From contig JAQSDM010000011.1 of NCBI GenBank assembly GCA_029945945.1, forward strand, positions 62,001-126,000: a stretch of DNA of 64,000 nt. Reading direction: 5' to 3'. Below, piece by piece: positions 20,648 through 31,500 of the stretch. The notes under the pieces were generated by a model. The model saw only the letters and a list, made by a program, of their open reading frames with translations, had not been told where the DNA came from and did not search any database. Each line of letters starts with the position of its first letter. Positions within the stretch are counted from its first letter, which is position 1. The position numbers and the translations under genes were made by a program. The stretch is from Algoriphagus sp. (GTDB lineage: Bacteria; Bacteroidota; Bacteroidia; Cytophagales; Cyclobacteriaceae).

Positions 20648-21385
20648 TTATTTCTTATTTCTGCGTCGTGGACCACTATTGTCTCTCTTTGGACCAGGAG
20701 CATTGCTACGCGCGCCTTTTGGCTCGTTAGCTGCACCTTGGTTAGGAGACAAGTCTCTTTTTCCGTACACTTCACCTTTGAAGATCCAAACTTTGATCCC
20801 GATCAATCCATAAACCGTTAAGGCTTCTGAAAGTGCGTAATCAATGTCTGCTCTTAATGTATGAAGAGGAATTCTTCCCTCTTTGTACATTTCTGAACGG
20901 GCCATTTCGGCTCCACCCAGACGACCAGAAAGTTTAACTTTGATTCCTTCTGCTCCCACTCTCATGGATGCTGCAATTGCTTGCTTCATTGCTCTTCTGA
21001 AGGAAATTCTAGCTTGAAGTTGCTGAGCGATAGACTCACCTACCAATTTAGCATCCAGTTCAGGGCGCTTAATCTCAAAGATATTAATCTGTATATCCTT
21101 GTTGGTGATCTTCTTTAATTCTTCTTTCAGCTTATCTACTTCGGCTCCACCTTTACCAATTACTACTCCTGGTCGGGCTGTATGAATGGTAAGAGTGATT
21201 CTTTTGAGCGTACGCTCAATGATCACCTTAGCAATCCCCCCTTTAGGAATTCTGGCAAGGACGTACTTACGGATTTGTTGATCTTCGTATAGTTTTTCAG
21301 CGAAATCTTTCCCACCATACCAGTTGGAATCCCAGCCTTTGACTACACCAAGTCTAAATCCTATTGGGTTGATCTTTTGTCCCAT
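20648..21385 (-). CDS. rpsC: 30S ribosomal protein S3
   Basis: Forms part of the mRNA entry channel and its helicase activity. The 245 residues contain the KH domain with [18 protein letters not shown] and the C-terminal S3 domain ([28 protein letters not shown]). The C-terminus is an Arg/Asn/Lys-rich extension of about 30 residues. It lies 9 bases after rplV. Confidence 0.97.
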   Translation of the reverse strand: MGQKINPIGFRLGVVKGWDSNWYGGKDFAEKLYEDQQIRKYVLARIPKGGIAKVIIERTLKRITLTIHTARPGVVIGKGGAEVDKLKEELKKITNKDIQINIFEIKRPELDAKLVGESIAQQLQARISFRRAMKQAIAASMRVGAEGIKVKLSGRLGGAEMARSEMYKEGRIPLHTLRADIDYALSEALTVYGLIGIKVWIFKGEVYGKRDLSPNQGAANEPKGARSNAPGPKRDNSGPRRRNKK

Positions 21386-21394
21386 AGTCTGTTC

Positions 21395-21787
21395 TTAATT
21401 TGCCTTTTCGTTTGTTACTAATTCACCAGCGGTAACATCCTGTGCAATGATTGTATCAATTACAAGGGTTACATGATTTGATCTTTTGCGGATTCTATGA
21501 CCTCTTCCCTGAGGAGCTGGTCTCAATCTCTTAAGTGATCTTCCTTCGTCAACCATTACGGTTTTGATATATAGATCAGCTTCTTCAAGCTTGGTATCAG
21601 GATTTTTGGCTTGCCAGTTTGCAACTGCGGAAAGCACTAATTTCTCTAATCTTATCGCACCATGGTTAGGTGTGAATTTTAAGATAGACAAAGCAATGCC
21701 TACTCTTTTGCCTCTAACCAAGTCGGCTACAAGGCGCATCTTGCGCGGAGATGTAGGGACGTTATTTAATCTTGCTGATGCTTCCAT
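21395..21787 (-). CDS. rplV: 50S ribosomal protein L22
   Basis: Lines the peptide exit tunnel; its beta-hairpin loop is where macrolide-related changes occur and looks ordinary here ([19 protein letters not shown]). The 130 residues also have [20 protein letters not shown]. It lies 2 bases after rpsS. Confidence 0.97.
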   Translation of the reverse strand: MEASARLNNVPTSPRKMRLVADLVRGKRVGIALSILKFTPNHGAIRLEKLVLSAVANWQAKNPDTKLEEADLYIKTVMVDEGRSLKRLRPAPQGRGHRIRKRSNHVTLVIDTIIAQDVTAGELVTNEKAN

Positions 21788-21789
21788 GA

Positions 21790-22068
21790 TTATCTCTTTC
21801 CTTTATCTTTTTTGGCAACGTGGCCTCTGAAATTTCTGGTAGGAGCAAATTCACCAAGCTTGTGGCCTACCATGTTGTCTGTAACAAAAACAGGAATAAA
21901 CTTATTTCCATTATGCACAGCGAAGGTATGTCCTACGAAATCTGGGGAAATCATAGATCTTCTTGACCAAGTCTTGATGACAGATTTCTTTCCGGACTCG
22001 TTCATAACATCCACTTTTTTCAAAAGATGGTGTTCGATATAAGGACCTTTTTTTAATGAACGTGCCAT
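21790..22068 (-). CDS. rpsS: 30S ribosomal protein S19
   Basis: Head protein that works with S13 near the A site. The 92 residues start [19 protein letters not shown] and contain [18 protein letters not shown] and [16 protein letters not shown], all diagnostic. It lies 2 bases after rplB. Confidence 0.98.
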   Translation of the reverse strand: MARSLKKGPYIEHHLLKKVDVMNESGKKSVIKTWSRRSMISPDFVGHTFAVHNGNKFIPVFVTDNMVGHKLGEFAPTRNFRGHVAKKDKGKR

Positions 22069-22070
22069 AA

Positions 22071-22895
22071 TTATTTAGATCTTTTACTTACGATAAAGTT
22101 ATTTGAATACTTCTTAGGCGATCTGGTTTTCTTACCCTTAGACAAAAGACCTTTTCTTGATCTTGGATGTCCACCGGAAGAACGACCTTCACCACCACCC
22201 ATCGGGTGATCGACTGGGTTCATCGCAACACCTCTTGTACGAGGTCTAACTCCAAGCCATCTCATACGACCAGCTTTTCCAAGAACCACATTCATATGGT
22301 CTCCGTTTGACACAGTTCCTACTGTAGCCATACAAGTTCCCAATACTAGTCTCATCTCACCTGAAGGAAGTTTTACCGTCACGTATTTACCCTCACGGGC
22401 CACGATCTGTGCATAACCACCAGCACTTCTTGCCATCACTCCACCTTTACCTGGCTTCAATTCCAAATTGTGTACAATTGTACCCATTGGAATGTTTGCC
22501 AAATGCATTGCATTACCAACTTCTGGAGCTACTTGCTCACCGGAAATCACTGTTTGTCCAACTTGCAAACCTTCCGGCGCGATAATGTAGGCCTTAGCAC
22601 CGTCCACATAATATAGTAGGGCGAGACGGGCTGTTCTGTTTGGATCATACTCAATTGACTTAACAACCGCAGGTACACCAAACTTATTTCTCTTGAAGTC
22701 TACAATTCTGAGTCTTCTTTTATGACCACCGCCGATGTAGCGAGCAGTCATTTTGCCTTCATTATTTCTACCACCTGACTTCTTGTTAGGAGCAAGAAGA
22801 GATTTCTCTGGCTTTGACGCAGTAATCTCGTCAAAAGCTGGAGCTACTCTGAATCTTGTTCCTGGAGTTACAGGCTTCAATTTTTTAATTGCCAT
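22071..22895 (-). CDS. rplB: 50S ribosomal protein L2
   Basis: Core large-subunit protein needed for subunit joining and peptidyl transfer. The 274 residues show the RNA-binding OB fold, the SH3-like domain and the conserved late loop [17 protein letters not shown] with the functional histidine, then the basic tail. It lies 13 bases after rplW. Confidence 0.98.
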   Translation of the reverse strand: MAIKKLKPVTPGTRFRVAPAFDEITASKPEKSLLAPNKKSGGRNNEGKMTARYIGGGHKRRLRIVDFKRNKFGVPAVVKSIEYDPNRTARLALLYYVDGAKAYIIAPEGLQVGQTVISGEQVAPEVGNAMHLANIPMGTIVHNLELKPGKGGVMARSAGGYAQIVAREGKYVTVKLPSGEMRLVLGTCMATVGTVSNGDHMNVVLGKAGRMRWLGVRPRTRGVAMNPVDHPMGGGEGRSSGGHPRSRKGLLSKGKKTRSPKKYSNNFIVSKRSK

Positions 22896-22908
22896 GATAT
22901 TGATTCAA

Positions 22909-23196
22909 TTAAATTTCTCCGTAAAAATCAATTACCTCACCATCGGCTACTTGCACAATCGCTTTCTTAAAAGAATTGGTGAAGCCCGATACTACTTTAT
23001 TGTTGGTGTAGCGAGTCTTTTGCTTTGCTGCGTATCTCATGGTCTTGATAGAAACCACTTTTACACCAAACGTTTTTTCTACAGCTTTTTTGATTTCTGG
23101 CTTCTTCGCAGTTTTCTCCACGATAAATCCATAAACGCCTCTTTCATTCATGGCGGAAATCTTCTCTGTAATCAAAGGTTGTTTCAGAATATCCAT
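22909..23196 (-). CDS. rplW: 50S ribosomal protein L23
   Basis: Tunnel-exit protein that docks trigger factor and SRP. The 95 residues start MDILKQPLITEKISAMNERG and include YGFIVEKTAKKPEIKKAVE and VVSIKTMRYAAKQKTRY, as in the family. It lies 4 bases after rplD. Confidence 0.97.
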   Translation of the reverse strand: MDILKQPLITEKISAMNERGVYGFIVEKTAKKPEIKKAVEKTFGVKVVSIKTMRYAAKQKTRYTNNKVVSGFTNSFKKAIVQVADGEVIDFYGEI

Positions 23197-23200
23197 TGTC

Positions 23201-23830
23201 TTATTTCGATAAAATGGTTTCTAACATACTTACGGAACCTTCGCAGATAACCAATTGGTCAGCGTGAAGTACCTGATAAGTATTTACATCATTTACAGTT
23301 ACAACCTTTGCCTTTGGCAAGTTTCTGCTTGACAGATATACATTCTTGTTTTCTTCAGGAAGAACCAATAATGTCTTTTTGTCTGTCAGAGAAAGACCAG
23401 AAAGCAAAGCCAGGTAGTTTTTTGTTTTTGGAGCATCGAATACGATATTCTCCAAAACCATAATGCTATTGTCCTTCACTTTATAAGCGAGAGCAGACTT
23501 TCTGGCTAATTGTTTAACTTTTTTATTCAGTTTGAAAGAATAATCTCTTGGTCTTGGACCAAATACTCTTCCTCCACCTCTGAAAAGCGGCGACTTTATA
23601 GATCCAGCTCTGGCACCACCGGTACCTTTTTGCTTTTTGATCTTTTTAGTAGAGCCAGCTATTTCATTTCTCTCTTTTGATTTGTGAGTACCCTGTCTTT
23701 GATTAGCCAGGTACTGCTTCACATCCAGATAGATCGCATGATCGTTTGGAACGATTGCGAAAATTTCGTCAGACAAGCTAACAGTCCTACCGGTGTCCTG
23801 TCCTTTATGATTAATTACTGCTAATTCCAT
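23201..23830 (-). CDS. rplD: 50S ribosomal protein L4
   Basis: Reaches into the exit tunnel with its central loop ([21 protein letters not shown] region); in E. coli it also regulates the S10 operon by attenuation. The 209 residues are full length. Here it is the second gene of the rplC transcript, so its own operon leader could be the target of feedback (inference). Confidence 0.97.
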   Translation of the reverse strand: MELAVINHKGQDTGRTVSLSDEIFAIVPNDHAIYLDVKQYLANQRQGTHKSKERNEIAGSTKKIKKQKGTGGARAGSIKSPLFRGGGRVFGPRPRDYSFKLNKKVKQLARKSALAYKVKDNSIMVLENIVFDAPKTKNYLALLSGLSLTDKKTLLVLPEENKNVYLSSRNLPKAKVVTVNDVNTYQVLHADQLVICEGSVSMLETILSK

Positions 23831-23833
23831 GGC

Positions 23834-24466
23834 TTACTTCTCTAGAATAACGAAAGAATTTTTTGGACCAGGTACTGAACCAGAAACTAACAGGAGGTTT
23901 TGCTCAGGGTAAATTCTCAACACACGAAGGTTGATTACTTTTACTCTGTCACCACCAGTTCTTCCTGCCATTCTCATTCCTTTGAATACTCGGGAAGGCC
24001 AAGAACATGCACCAATTGAACCCGGGTGTCTAAGTCTGTTGTGCTGACCGTGAGTTGTTCCACCCACACCAGCAAAACCATGACGTTTTACAACACCTTG
24101 GAAACCTTTACCTTTAGAAGTACCGATAGCATCTACGAAGTCACCTTCGATAAATACTTCTTCAGCCTTCACAGTCTTACCCAGATCAACCTGACCGTCA
24201 AATTCGACGCGGAAATCTCTGAACTCCACAACTTTCTGCTTTGGTGTTGTACCGGCCTTTTTGAAATGACCCATTAGTGGCTTAGGAGTGTTTTTCTCCT
24301 TACGCTCACCGAATGCCAACTGCACTGCGTTGTACCCGTCTGTATCGACGTTTTTTACTTGCGTCACTACGCAAGGACCAGCTTCTATTAGCGTGCATGC
24401 GACGTTACGTCCATCGGCACTGAAAATGCTAGTCATACCTACTTTTTTTCCTATAATACCAGACAT
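23834..24466 (-). CDS. rplC: 50S ribosomal protein L3
   Basis: Early-assembly protein near the peptidyl transferase centre. I start at the ATG at 24466 ([15 protein letters not shown]), the family's normal N-terminus; the frame extends to 24532 but would cover the promoter region. The 210 residues include [19 protein letters not shown] and [14 protein letters not shown]. It is the first gene after a terminator and its own promoter, so the S10 operon is broken between rpsJ and rplC. Confidence 0.97.
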   Translation of the reverse strand: MSGIIGKKVGMTSIFSADGRNVACTLIEAGPCVVTQVKNVDTDGYNAVQLAFGERKEKNTPKPLMGHFKKAGTTPKQKVVEFRDFRVEFDGQVDLGKTVKAEEVFIEGDFVDAIGTSKGKGFQGVVKRHGFAGVGGTTHGQHNRLRHPGSIGACSWPSRVFKGMRMAGRTGGDRVKVINLRVLRIYPEQNLLLVSGSVPGPKNSFVILEK

Positions 24467-24525
24467 CTTTAATAAGAGATATTGATAATCAACAGGCAAT
24501 TGTCTGCCTGAGCCCTTTTTTAGGG
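24467..24525 (-). promoter_or_regulatory. Structured 5' leader of rplC
   Basis: The expected leader of the rplC transcript contains CCCT/AGGG arms (24513-24525) and CAGGCA/TGCCTG arms (24493-24510, 6-base stem and 6-base loop), the second ending 26 bases before the start codon. A ribosomal-protein feedback site is plausible, since L3 or L4 are made from this mRNA, but I cannot match it to a known family. Confidence 0.4.
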
Positions 24526-24529
24526 ACTG

Positions 24530-24560
24530 CAAAGTTACTTAAATAAAATTCTGCAACAAA
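24530..24560 (-). promoter_or_regulatory. Promoter for rplC operon
   Basis: On the minus strand: TTTG at the -33 position (24557-24560), a 19-base spacer and TAACTTTG at -7 (24530-24537). This is an exact match to the Bacteroidota primary-sigma consensus. It lies between the rpsJ terminator and rplC. Confidence 0.75.
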
Positions 24561-24659
24561 CGCCAACTCCTATATTTTCAAACAATTAGAAAATATTTAA
24601 TTGGGTGTCATTCCAACAGTGTATTGGAAACAAATGGAAATCGAACTGAAGGTCTAAAA

Positions 24660-24697
24660 GCAAAAAGACCTGAGCTTTCGCACAGGTCTTTTTTTAA
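24660..24697 (-). terminator. Intrinsic terminator after rpsJ
   Basis: AAAAGACCTG and CAGGTCTTTT form a strong stem with a 9-10 base loop, followed on the minus strand by more T residues. It lies just after the rpsJ stop and should end most rpsL-rpsG-fusA-rpsJ transcripts. Confidence 0.8.
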
Positions 24698-24712
24698 AGA
24701 TTTGAGGTCCTG

Positions 24713-25018
24713 TCAGACTTTGATCTCTACATCAACTCCACTTGGAAGTTCGATTTTCATCAAAGCATCCACCGTCTTAGAAGAGTTTGAGTAGATATCT
24801 ACCAATCTCTTGTAAGTACAAAGCTGGTATTGATCTCTTGCCTTTTTGTTTACGTGTGGAGATTTCAAGACTGTGAATTTCTCCTTTTTCGTAGGCAAAG
24901 GAATAGGTCCTACAACAATTGCTCCAGTGGCTTTTACAGCCTTCACGATCTTCTCTGATGACTTATCCACCAGGCTGTGATCGTATGATTTAAGTTTTAT
25001 TCTGATTTTCTGATTCAT
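24713..25018 (-). CDS. rpsJ: 30S ribosomal protein S10
   Basis: Head protein of the small subunit; in many bacteria it is also NusE, which binds NusB and NusG. The 101 residues show [45 protein letters not shown] split across its central part, and the end [13 protein letters not shown]. It is 12 bases after fusA and followed by a terminator, so it belongs to the str group rather than to the rplC group. Confidence 0.98.
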   Translation of the reverse strand: MNQKIRIKLKSYDHSLVDKSSEKIVKAVKATGAIVVGPIPLPTKKEKFTVLKSPHVNKKARDQYQLCTYKRLVDIYSNSSKTVDALMKIELPSGVDVEIKV

Positions 25019-25030
25019 TTCAATTAGAAT

Positions 25031-27148
25031 TTAGGATTTTTCACCTTTAACTTTTGCAATTACTGCTTCAGCAATGTTGTTAGGAACCGGCTCGTAGTGA
25101 GAGAACGTCAATGAAGCAGAAGCTCTACCTGATGAGTTTGTTCTCAAGTCAGTTACATAACCGAATAATTCGGACAATGGAACAGCAGCTTTGATAACGG
25201 ATGAAGTTCCCTTGGTATCCATACCTTTCATTACACCTCTTCTTCTGTTCAAATCACCTGTGATAGGACCAGTATATTCGTCAGGGGTAACTACTTCTAC
25301 AGACATGATTGGTTCCAAAAGTTGAGGCTTACATTTTCTTGCAGCTTCCTTGAAACCAATTCTTGCTGCCAATTCAAAAGAAAGAGCATCAGAATCGACA
25401 TCGTGGAATGAACCATGGAAAAGTCTCACTTTCATTGCCTCGATAGGATATCCAGCCAATGGACCATTTTTCATAGCCTCGTTGAAACCCTTCTGAATAG
25501 CAGGGATAAATTCTCTTGGAATAACACCACCAACGATTCCGTTGACGAAATCCAATCCAGGCTTAATTTCTCCTGATTCTGGATCTGGAGCTTTTGGACC
25601 AAGTTCGAATAATATATCAGCGAACTTACCTTTACCACCAGTCTGCTTCTTATATACTTCCTTATGCTCAACATTCGCAAAAAGAGCTTCTTTGTAAGCA
25701 ACCTGAGGAGCACCCTGATTGATTTCAACTTTAAATTCTCTCTTAAGACGATCGATGATGATCTCAAGGTGAAGTTCACCCATACCTCTCAAGATAGTCT
25801 GGCCAGTTTCCTGATCAGTATTCACTACAAGGGTAGGATCTTCTTCAACTAATTTGGAAATCGCCATACCCAATCTGTCAGCATCTACCTGCTTCTTAGG
25901 CTCGATAGCATATCCGATAACTGGCTCTGGGAAAACCATTGATTCTAATACTACTTTACGCTTTTCGTCGCAAAGAGTATCACCTGTCTTAATATCCTTA
26001 AATCCAACTACTGCACCGATATCACCAGCTACCAATCTTTCGATTTGGTTTTGCTTGTTAGCGTGCATTTGGAATACTCTAGAAATACGTTCTTTATTGC
26101 CTGAACGACTATTGAAAATATATGAACCTGACTCCAATATACCAGAGTAAGCTCTTACGAAGCAAAGTCGACCTACAAATGGGTCAGTAGCAATTTTGAA
26201 AGCAAGTCCAGCAAATGGCTCTTTTTCGTCAGGGCGTATTGCCACGGGCTCTTCCGAATCAAGACCAGTCGCAACAATATCATCTTTATCCAATGGAGAA
26301 GGAAGCAATTCCATCACCAAATCAAGCATAGTTTGAACGCCTTTGTTTTTGAAGGAAGAACCGCAAACCATAGGGACAATTTTCATGTCGATGGTTGCCT
26401 TTCTCAAAGCACTTAAAATCTCGGCTTCTGTGATTGAATTAGGGTCGTCAAAAAACTTCTCCATCAATGCCTCGTCGTAGTCAGCTACTGCTTCGAGCAA
26501 ATGCTCTCTATATTCAGCTACTTCTTCGATCATGTCCGCAGGAATAGGGACTTCTCTAAAGGTCATACCCTTATCATCCTCGTTCCACTCGATTGCACGG
26601 TTGTTGATCAAGTCAACAACTCCTGTAAAGTTTTCTTCAGCACCAATTGGAAGCTGTAAAGGAACTGCATGGCTACCCAGCATTTCTCTTACCTGCTTAC
26701 AAACTCCTAAGAAATCTGCTCCAGCACGGTCCATTTTGTTAACGAATCCGATACGAGCGACTTTATAGTTATCTGCAAGTCTCCAGTTGGTTTCAGACTG
26801 AGGCTCTACTCCGTCTACTGCACTAAACAAAAATACCAATCCATCGAGAACACGAAGAGATCTGTTTACCTCTACAGTAAAGTCAACGTGACCGGGAGTA
26901 TCGATGATGTTGATTTGATATTTGTTGCTTCTGTAATCCCAAAAAACTGTAGTAGCAGCCGAAGTGATGGTAATACCTCTCTCCTGCTCTTGCTCCATCC
27001 AGTCCATAGTGGCTGCACCATCGTGCACCTCACCAATTTTGTGACTCACACCTGAATAATAAAGAATTCGCTCAGTGGTGGTAGTTTTACCGGCATCAAT
27101 ATGTGCCGCAATTCCAATGTTCCTTGTGAATTTTAAATCTCTTGCCAT
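25031..27148 (-). CDS. fusA: Elongation factor G
   Basis: GTPase that drives translocation and, with RRF, ribosome recycling. The 705 residues contain the P-loop [15 protein letters not shown], switch regions ([17 protein letters not shown]), NKMDRAGAD, and the later domains ending in the [21 protein letters not shown] region. Length and motifs fit canonical EF-G. It lies between rpsG (5 bases) and rpsJ (12 bases). Confidence 0.98.
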   Translation of the reverse strand: MARDLKFTRNIGIAAHIDAGKTTTTERILYYSGVSHKIGEVHDGAATMDWMEQEQERGITITSAATTVFWDYRSNKYQINIIDTPGHVDFTVEVNRSLRVLDGLVFLFSAVDGVEPQSETNWRLADNYKVARIGFVNKMDRAGADFLGVCKQVREMLGSHAVPLQLPIGAEENFTGVVDLINNRAIEWNEDDKGMTFREVPIPADMIEEVAEYREHLLEAVADYDEALMEKFFDDPNSITEAEILSALRKATIDMKIVPMVCGSSFKNKGVQTMLDLVMELLPSPLDKDDIVATGLDSEEPVAIRPDEKEPFAGLAFKIATDPFVGRLCFVRAYSGILESGSYIFNSRSGNKERISRVFQMHANKQNQIERLVAGDIGAVVGFKDIKTGDTLCDEKRKVVLESMVFPEPVIGYAIEPKKQVDADRLGMAISKLVEEDPTLVVNTDQETGQTILRGMGELHLEIIIDRLKREFKVEINQGAPQVAYKEALFANVEHKEVYKKQTGGKGKFADILFELGPKAPDPESGEIKPGLDFVNGIVGGVIPREFIPAIQKGFNEAMKNGPLAGYPIEAMKVRLFHGSFHDVDSDALSFELAARIGFKEAARKCKPQLLEPIMSVEVVTPDEYTGPITGDLNRRRGVMKGMDTKGTSSVIKAAVPLSELFGYVTDLRTNSSGRASASLTFSHYEPVPNNIAEAVIAKVKGEKS

Positions 27149-27153
27149 CTTAA

Positions 27154-27621
27154 TTAAAATCTAAAGTGAGAGAACGCTTTGTTGGCTTCAGCCATTCTGT
27201 GCGTATCATCTTTTTTCTTCACACCGGCACCTTCGCCTTTTGAAGCAGCGATGATTTCGCCGGCTAATCTGTCCATCATTGTCTTCTCACCTCTTTTTCT
27301 GGCGTAGTTGATCATCCACTTGATACCAAGTGAAATTTTTCTGTCAGGTCGAACTTCCATTGGAACCTGGAACGTAGCACCACCAACTCTACGACTCTTC
27401 ACCTCTACGGATGGAGCTATATTGTTAAGCGCTTTTTTCCAAACCTCAAGACCATTCTCACCTACTTTTGTTTCTACTTTTGCTACTGCATCGTAGAAAA
27501 TCTTGTAAGCGATACTCTTCTTCCCATCTACCATTAGACAGTTCACAAACTTGGTTACCAAGGTATCATTGAACTTTGGATCAGGAAGAATATATCTCTT
27601 CTTTGGTTTCGCTTTTCTCAT
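27154..27621 (-). CDS. rpsG: 30S ribosomal protein S7
   Basis: Primary binder of the 16S 3' domain at the E and P sites; in E. coli it also represses the str operon. The 155 residues contain [16 protein letters not shown] at the start, [19 protein letters not shown] and the C-terminal [15 protein letters not shown]. It lies 15 bases after rpsL. Confidence 0.98.
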   Translation of the reverse strand: MRKAKPKKRYILPDPKFNDTLVTKFVNCLMVDGKKSIAYKIFYDAVAKVETKVGENGLEVWKKALNNIAPSVEVKSRRVGGATFQVPMEVRPDRKISLGIKWMINYARKRGEKTMMDRLAGEIIAASKGEGAGVKKKDDTHRMAEANKAFSHFRF

Positions 27622-27636
27622 TTCTTTGGATTGTTA

Positions 27637-28065
27637 TTATTTTTTCTTTTTTGCTGGAGCACCTTTTGCTGCAGCTACTGGAGCACCTTTTCCAGCTTTA
27701 GGTCTCTTAGCACCGTACTTGGAACGACCTTGCTTACGGTCTTTAACTCCCGCTGTATCGAGTGCACCACGGATGATGTGATATCTTACTCCTGGTAGAT
27801 CTTTCACACGACCACCTCGGATCAATACGATCGAGTGCTCCTGTAGATTGTGACCCTCTCCTGGAATGTAAGCATTCACTTCTTTTCCATTTGTCAATCT
27901 CACCCTTGCCACCTTTCTCATCGCGGAGTTAGGCTTCTTAGGGGTCGTAGTATACACTCTGGTACAAACACCTCTACGCTGAGGACATGCATCCAAAGCT
28001 CTAGATTTTGATTTGGTCTCCAGTGTGGTTCTACCTTTTCTTACTAACTGTTGAATAGTAGGCAT
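27637..28065 (-). CDS. rpsL: 30S ribosomal protein S12
   Basis: Decoding-centre protein. The 142 residues contain [20 protein letters not shown] and [20 protein letters not shown]; the lysines linked to streptomycin response (in TPKKPNS and GRVKDLP) are present, so the sequence is wild type there. A Lys/Ala/Gly-rich tail of about 20 residues extends past the usual KRPKA end. It is the first gene after its own promoter. Confidence 0.98.
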   Translation of the reverse strand: MPTIQQLVRKGRTTLETKSKSRALDACPQRRGVCTRVYTTTPKKPNSAMRKVARVRLTNGKEVNAYIPGEGHNLQEHSIVLIRGGRVKDLPGVRYHIIRGALDTAGVKDRKQGRSKYGAKRPKAGKGAPVAAAKGAPAKKKK

Positions 28066-28112
28066 TAACTGATAAAATTTAGTTTTCCCGTAAACTGTTG
28101 AATTTTGGACTG

Positions 28113-28143
28113 CAAAGGTAAAGAAAGTAATAAGACGAACAAA
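28113..28143 (-). promoter_or_regulatory. Promoter for rpsL-rpsG-fusA-rpsJ
   Basis: On the minus strand: TTTG (28140-28143), a 19-base spacer, TACCTTTG (28113-28120). This is an exact consensus match. It lies between the stop of the DUF3467 gene and rpsL, giving a leader of about 40 bases. Confidence 0.75.
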
Positions 28144-28163
28144 ATTAAGTAGTTATATTTTTG

Positions 28164-28487
28164 TTACGCTTCACCGGGTGTTCCAAATGAAATTGGAAAC
28201 TGCGGTGCATTTCCTGATTGGTTGATTTTACCAAATGCGGCCTCGTACTTTTCGATGTTATCCTTAAGGGCTGCCACCAATCTTTTCGCATGATCCGGAG
28301 TCACAATGATTCTGGATTTTACTTTAGCTTTTGGCACTCCCGGCATCAATCGAATAAAATCGATCACAAATTCAGAATTAGAGTGAGCGATCATCGCAAG
28401 ATTTGAGTAGATACCTTCAGCTATTTCTTCTGAAAGCTCCACATTGATCTGCTGATTATTTCGATTTAGTCCTTTTTCGTCTTCCAT
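28164..28487 (-). CDS. DUF3467 family protein
   Basis: A 107-residue cytoplasmic protein matching DUF3467 (NVELSEEIAEGIYSNLAMI and the later IVTPDHAKRLVAALKDNIEKYE). The function of the family is unknown. No signal peptide or membrane segment is seen. It lies between rpoC and rpsL, an arrangement I recall in other Bacteroidota, and begins only about 16 bases after the rpoC terminator, so its transcript probably comes from read-through or from a promoter inside rpoC. Location suggests a link to transcription or translation, but that is guilt by association only. Confidence 0.88.
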   Translation of the reverse strand: MEDEKGLNRNNQQINVELSEEIAEGIYSNLAMIAHSNSEFVIDFIRLMPGVPKAKVKSRIIVTPDHAKRLVAALKDNIEKYEAAFGKINQSGNAPQFPISFGTPGEA

Positions 28488-28502
28488 GAGTTCATTTGAT
28501 TA

Positions 28503-28533
28503 AAAAAGGCCTGTACAAAGACAGGCCTTTTTA
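28503..28533 (-). terminator. Intrinsic terminator after rpoC
   Basis: AAAAAGGCCTGT and ACAGGCCTTTTT form a 12-base perfect stem around a 6-base loop, with T residues following on the minus strand. It sits 19 bases after the rpoC stop and 16 bases before the DUF3467 start. Confidence 0.85.
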
Positions 28534-28551
28534 TATTTGTTAATTTTCTAG

Positions 28552-31500
28552 TTAAAGAATTGCTTCGCTAGATCTTTTTGAGGTTCGCTCCATGTTTTCA
28601 GAAAGCTTCTCATACTCTTCCTGAGATCCAACAATGATTCCCTGGATTGCTCTCTGACCGGTACCGGCAGGGATCAAGTGTCCAACAATCACGTTTTCTT
28701 TCAATCCGAGTAGGAAGTCACGCTTTCCTCTGATTGCAGCTTCCGAAAGTACTTTGGTAGTTTCCTGGAAGGAAGCAGCCGAAATAAAGCTTTCAGTTCC
28801 CAAAGATGCTGCTGTGATACCCTGCAAAGTAGGTGCAGAAACCGCAGTTTCAGCATCTCTCACTTGTACCAACTTCAGATCTTTTCGCTTAAGGCTGGAA
28901 TTTTCGTCTCTTAATCTTCTTGCACTGATGATCATACCTGGCTTCAAGGTAGAAGAGTCACCTGCATCCATTACAACTTTCTTATCAAGAATGTTGTCGT
29001 TTTCTTCTCTGAATGCCCACTTATCAACCACTTGGTTTTGAAGGAATCCGGTATCACCTGCGTCAAGAATTTCTACTTTCTGCATCATCTGGCTTACGAT
29101 TACTTCAATGTGCTTATCGTTGATCTTCACACCTTGCAATCTGTAAACTTCCTGAATTTCATTTACCAAATACTCCTGAACCGCTGTAGGTCCTTTGATG
29201 GAAAGGATATCATTTGGAGTGATAGCTCCATCAGACAATGGCTCGCCAGCACGGATGAAGTCATTTTCCTGAACAAGGATATGCTTAGAAAGAGATACCA
29301 TGTATTTTTTTATCACTCCATCTTTTGATTCGATGACGATCTCTCTGTTACCACGCTTGATACCTCCGTAAGTTACTACACCGTCGATTTCAGAAACCAC
29401 AGCCGGATTGGATGGGTTACGAGCCTCGAACAATTCTGTTACTCTTGGAAGACCACCTGTGATATCTCTTGTCTTTCCTACTGACCTTGGGATTTTAACC
29501 AAAATCTGTCCGGATTTTACTTTCTCGCCAGCTTCTACAGCCAAGTGAGCTCCTACCGGAATACTATAAGCCTTAGATTCTTCGCCATAGTTAACCAAAA
29601 TCGCAGGGTTCTTGGTTCTATCTTTAGTTTCGATAATTACCTTCTCACGGAAACCAGTCTGATCATCGGAAACTTCTTTGTATGTGATCCCTTCTACCAC
29701 TGCATCGAATTCTACCAAACCGTCAAATTCGGAAAGGATAACTGCGTTATATGGATCCCAGGTACAAAGTGATTCTCCTTTAGAGATTTTCTGACCGTCT
29801 TTTACGTTCAACATAGCGCCATAAGGCACGTGGTTGGAAACGAGTGTTTTTCCGGATTTAGCATCATTAATCTTGATCTCACCAGAGCGTCCCATTACCA
29901 TTGCAACAGGCTCTCCGCTTTTGTTTGTAGTTTCTATCCATCTGAGTTCTTCTTCAAATTCGATAACCCCGTCAAACTTAGCAGGAACACTGGCTTCAAC
30001 AGCCATGTTGGATGCTGTACCACCTACGTGGAAAGTTCTCAATGTCAACTGAGTACCTGGTTCACCAATAGACTGTGCGGCAATTACACCTACAGCTTCA
30101 CCGGCCTGTACCATAGCACCTGTTGCCAAGTTTCTACCGTAGCATTTTGCACAAACACCTCTTCGGGTTTCACAAGTCAATACTGATCTGATTTCTACTT
30201 CCTCGATCGCTGATTCGTCCACCATTTTGGCAACGTCATCACCGATTTCGATTCCAGCAGGAATGATAAGTTTATCAGTAATTGGATCATAGACGTCATG
30301 AACTGATACCCGGCCTAAGATTCTTTCAGAAAGTGGCTCAACGATTTCGTCATTGTCTTTCAAAGGCTGAACTACCAGACCTCTCAAAGTACCGCAATCA
30401 TCTTCCGTGATAATCATGTCCTGTGCTACGTCAACCAATCTTCTGGTCAGGTAACCCGCATCCGCAGTTTTCAATGCTGTATCGGCAAGACCTTTACGAG
30501 CACCGTGAGTGGAGATGAAGTACTCCAATACGTCCAGACCTTCTTTGAAGTTGGAAAGAATAGGGTTTTCGATGATTTCACCAACAGAACCCTGAAGGTT
30601 TTTCTGTGGCTTAGCCATCAAACCTCTCATACCACCCAGCTGACGGATTTGCTCTCTCGAACCTCTGGCTCCTGAGTGCATCATCATATAGATGGCATTG
30701 AAACCTTGCTTATCTTCTTCCATCTTCTTCATCAGATTATTAGTCAAATGAGAATTGGTACGAGTCCAGATATCAATTACTTGGTTGTATCGTTCATTGT
30801 CTGTAATCAGACCCATCAGATAGTTGTTCCAAACCTGATCTACCTCTTCTTTTGCTTTGGCGATCATTGGTACCTTTTCTGCCGGGATAATTACGTCATT
30901 CAGACCCATTGACAGACCACCTTGGTAGGCCATCTGGAATCCAAGATGCTTGATATCATCCAGGAATTGTGCAGTTCTGGCGATGCCACAAACTTTCACA
31001 ACCTCTGCAATGATCTGCTGAAGCTTCTTTTTAGTCAATAGTTCGTTTACATAACCTACTTGCTCAGGGACGAATTGGTTGAAAATCAATCTGCCCGCAA
31101 CTGTATCGATTAGTTGGACTTTGATTTCTCCGTCCGGAGTTCTCACTTTCACTTTACACTTGATGTGTGCGTGCTTAGAAAGTTTACCTTCGTTCAAAGC
31201 GATGATTACTTCCTCCTGACTGTAGAAAGTCATGCCCTCACCGGCCACAATTTCTTCAGGAGTTGATTTTTTACCCTTGGTCACATAGTAAAGGCCGAGT
31301 ACCATGTCCTGAGAAGGAACAGTAATTGGAGCACCATTGGCCGGGTTCAAAATGTTATGTGAAGAAAGCATCAGAGTAGATGCCTCCAAAATAGCCTCAT
31401 GTCCTAGAGGTACGTGAACCGCCATCTGATCACCGTCAAAATCGGCGTTGAAAGCAGTACAAACCAATGGGTGAAGTTGAATTGCTTTTCCTTCGATCAG

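Noticed and set aside
24467..24532. Twenty-two-residue N-terminal extension of L3
   Set aside because: It would begin within the promoter, and L3 normally starts at the ATG at 24466.
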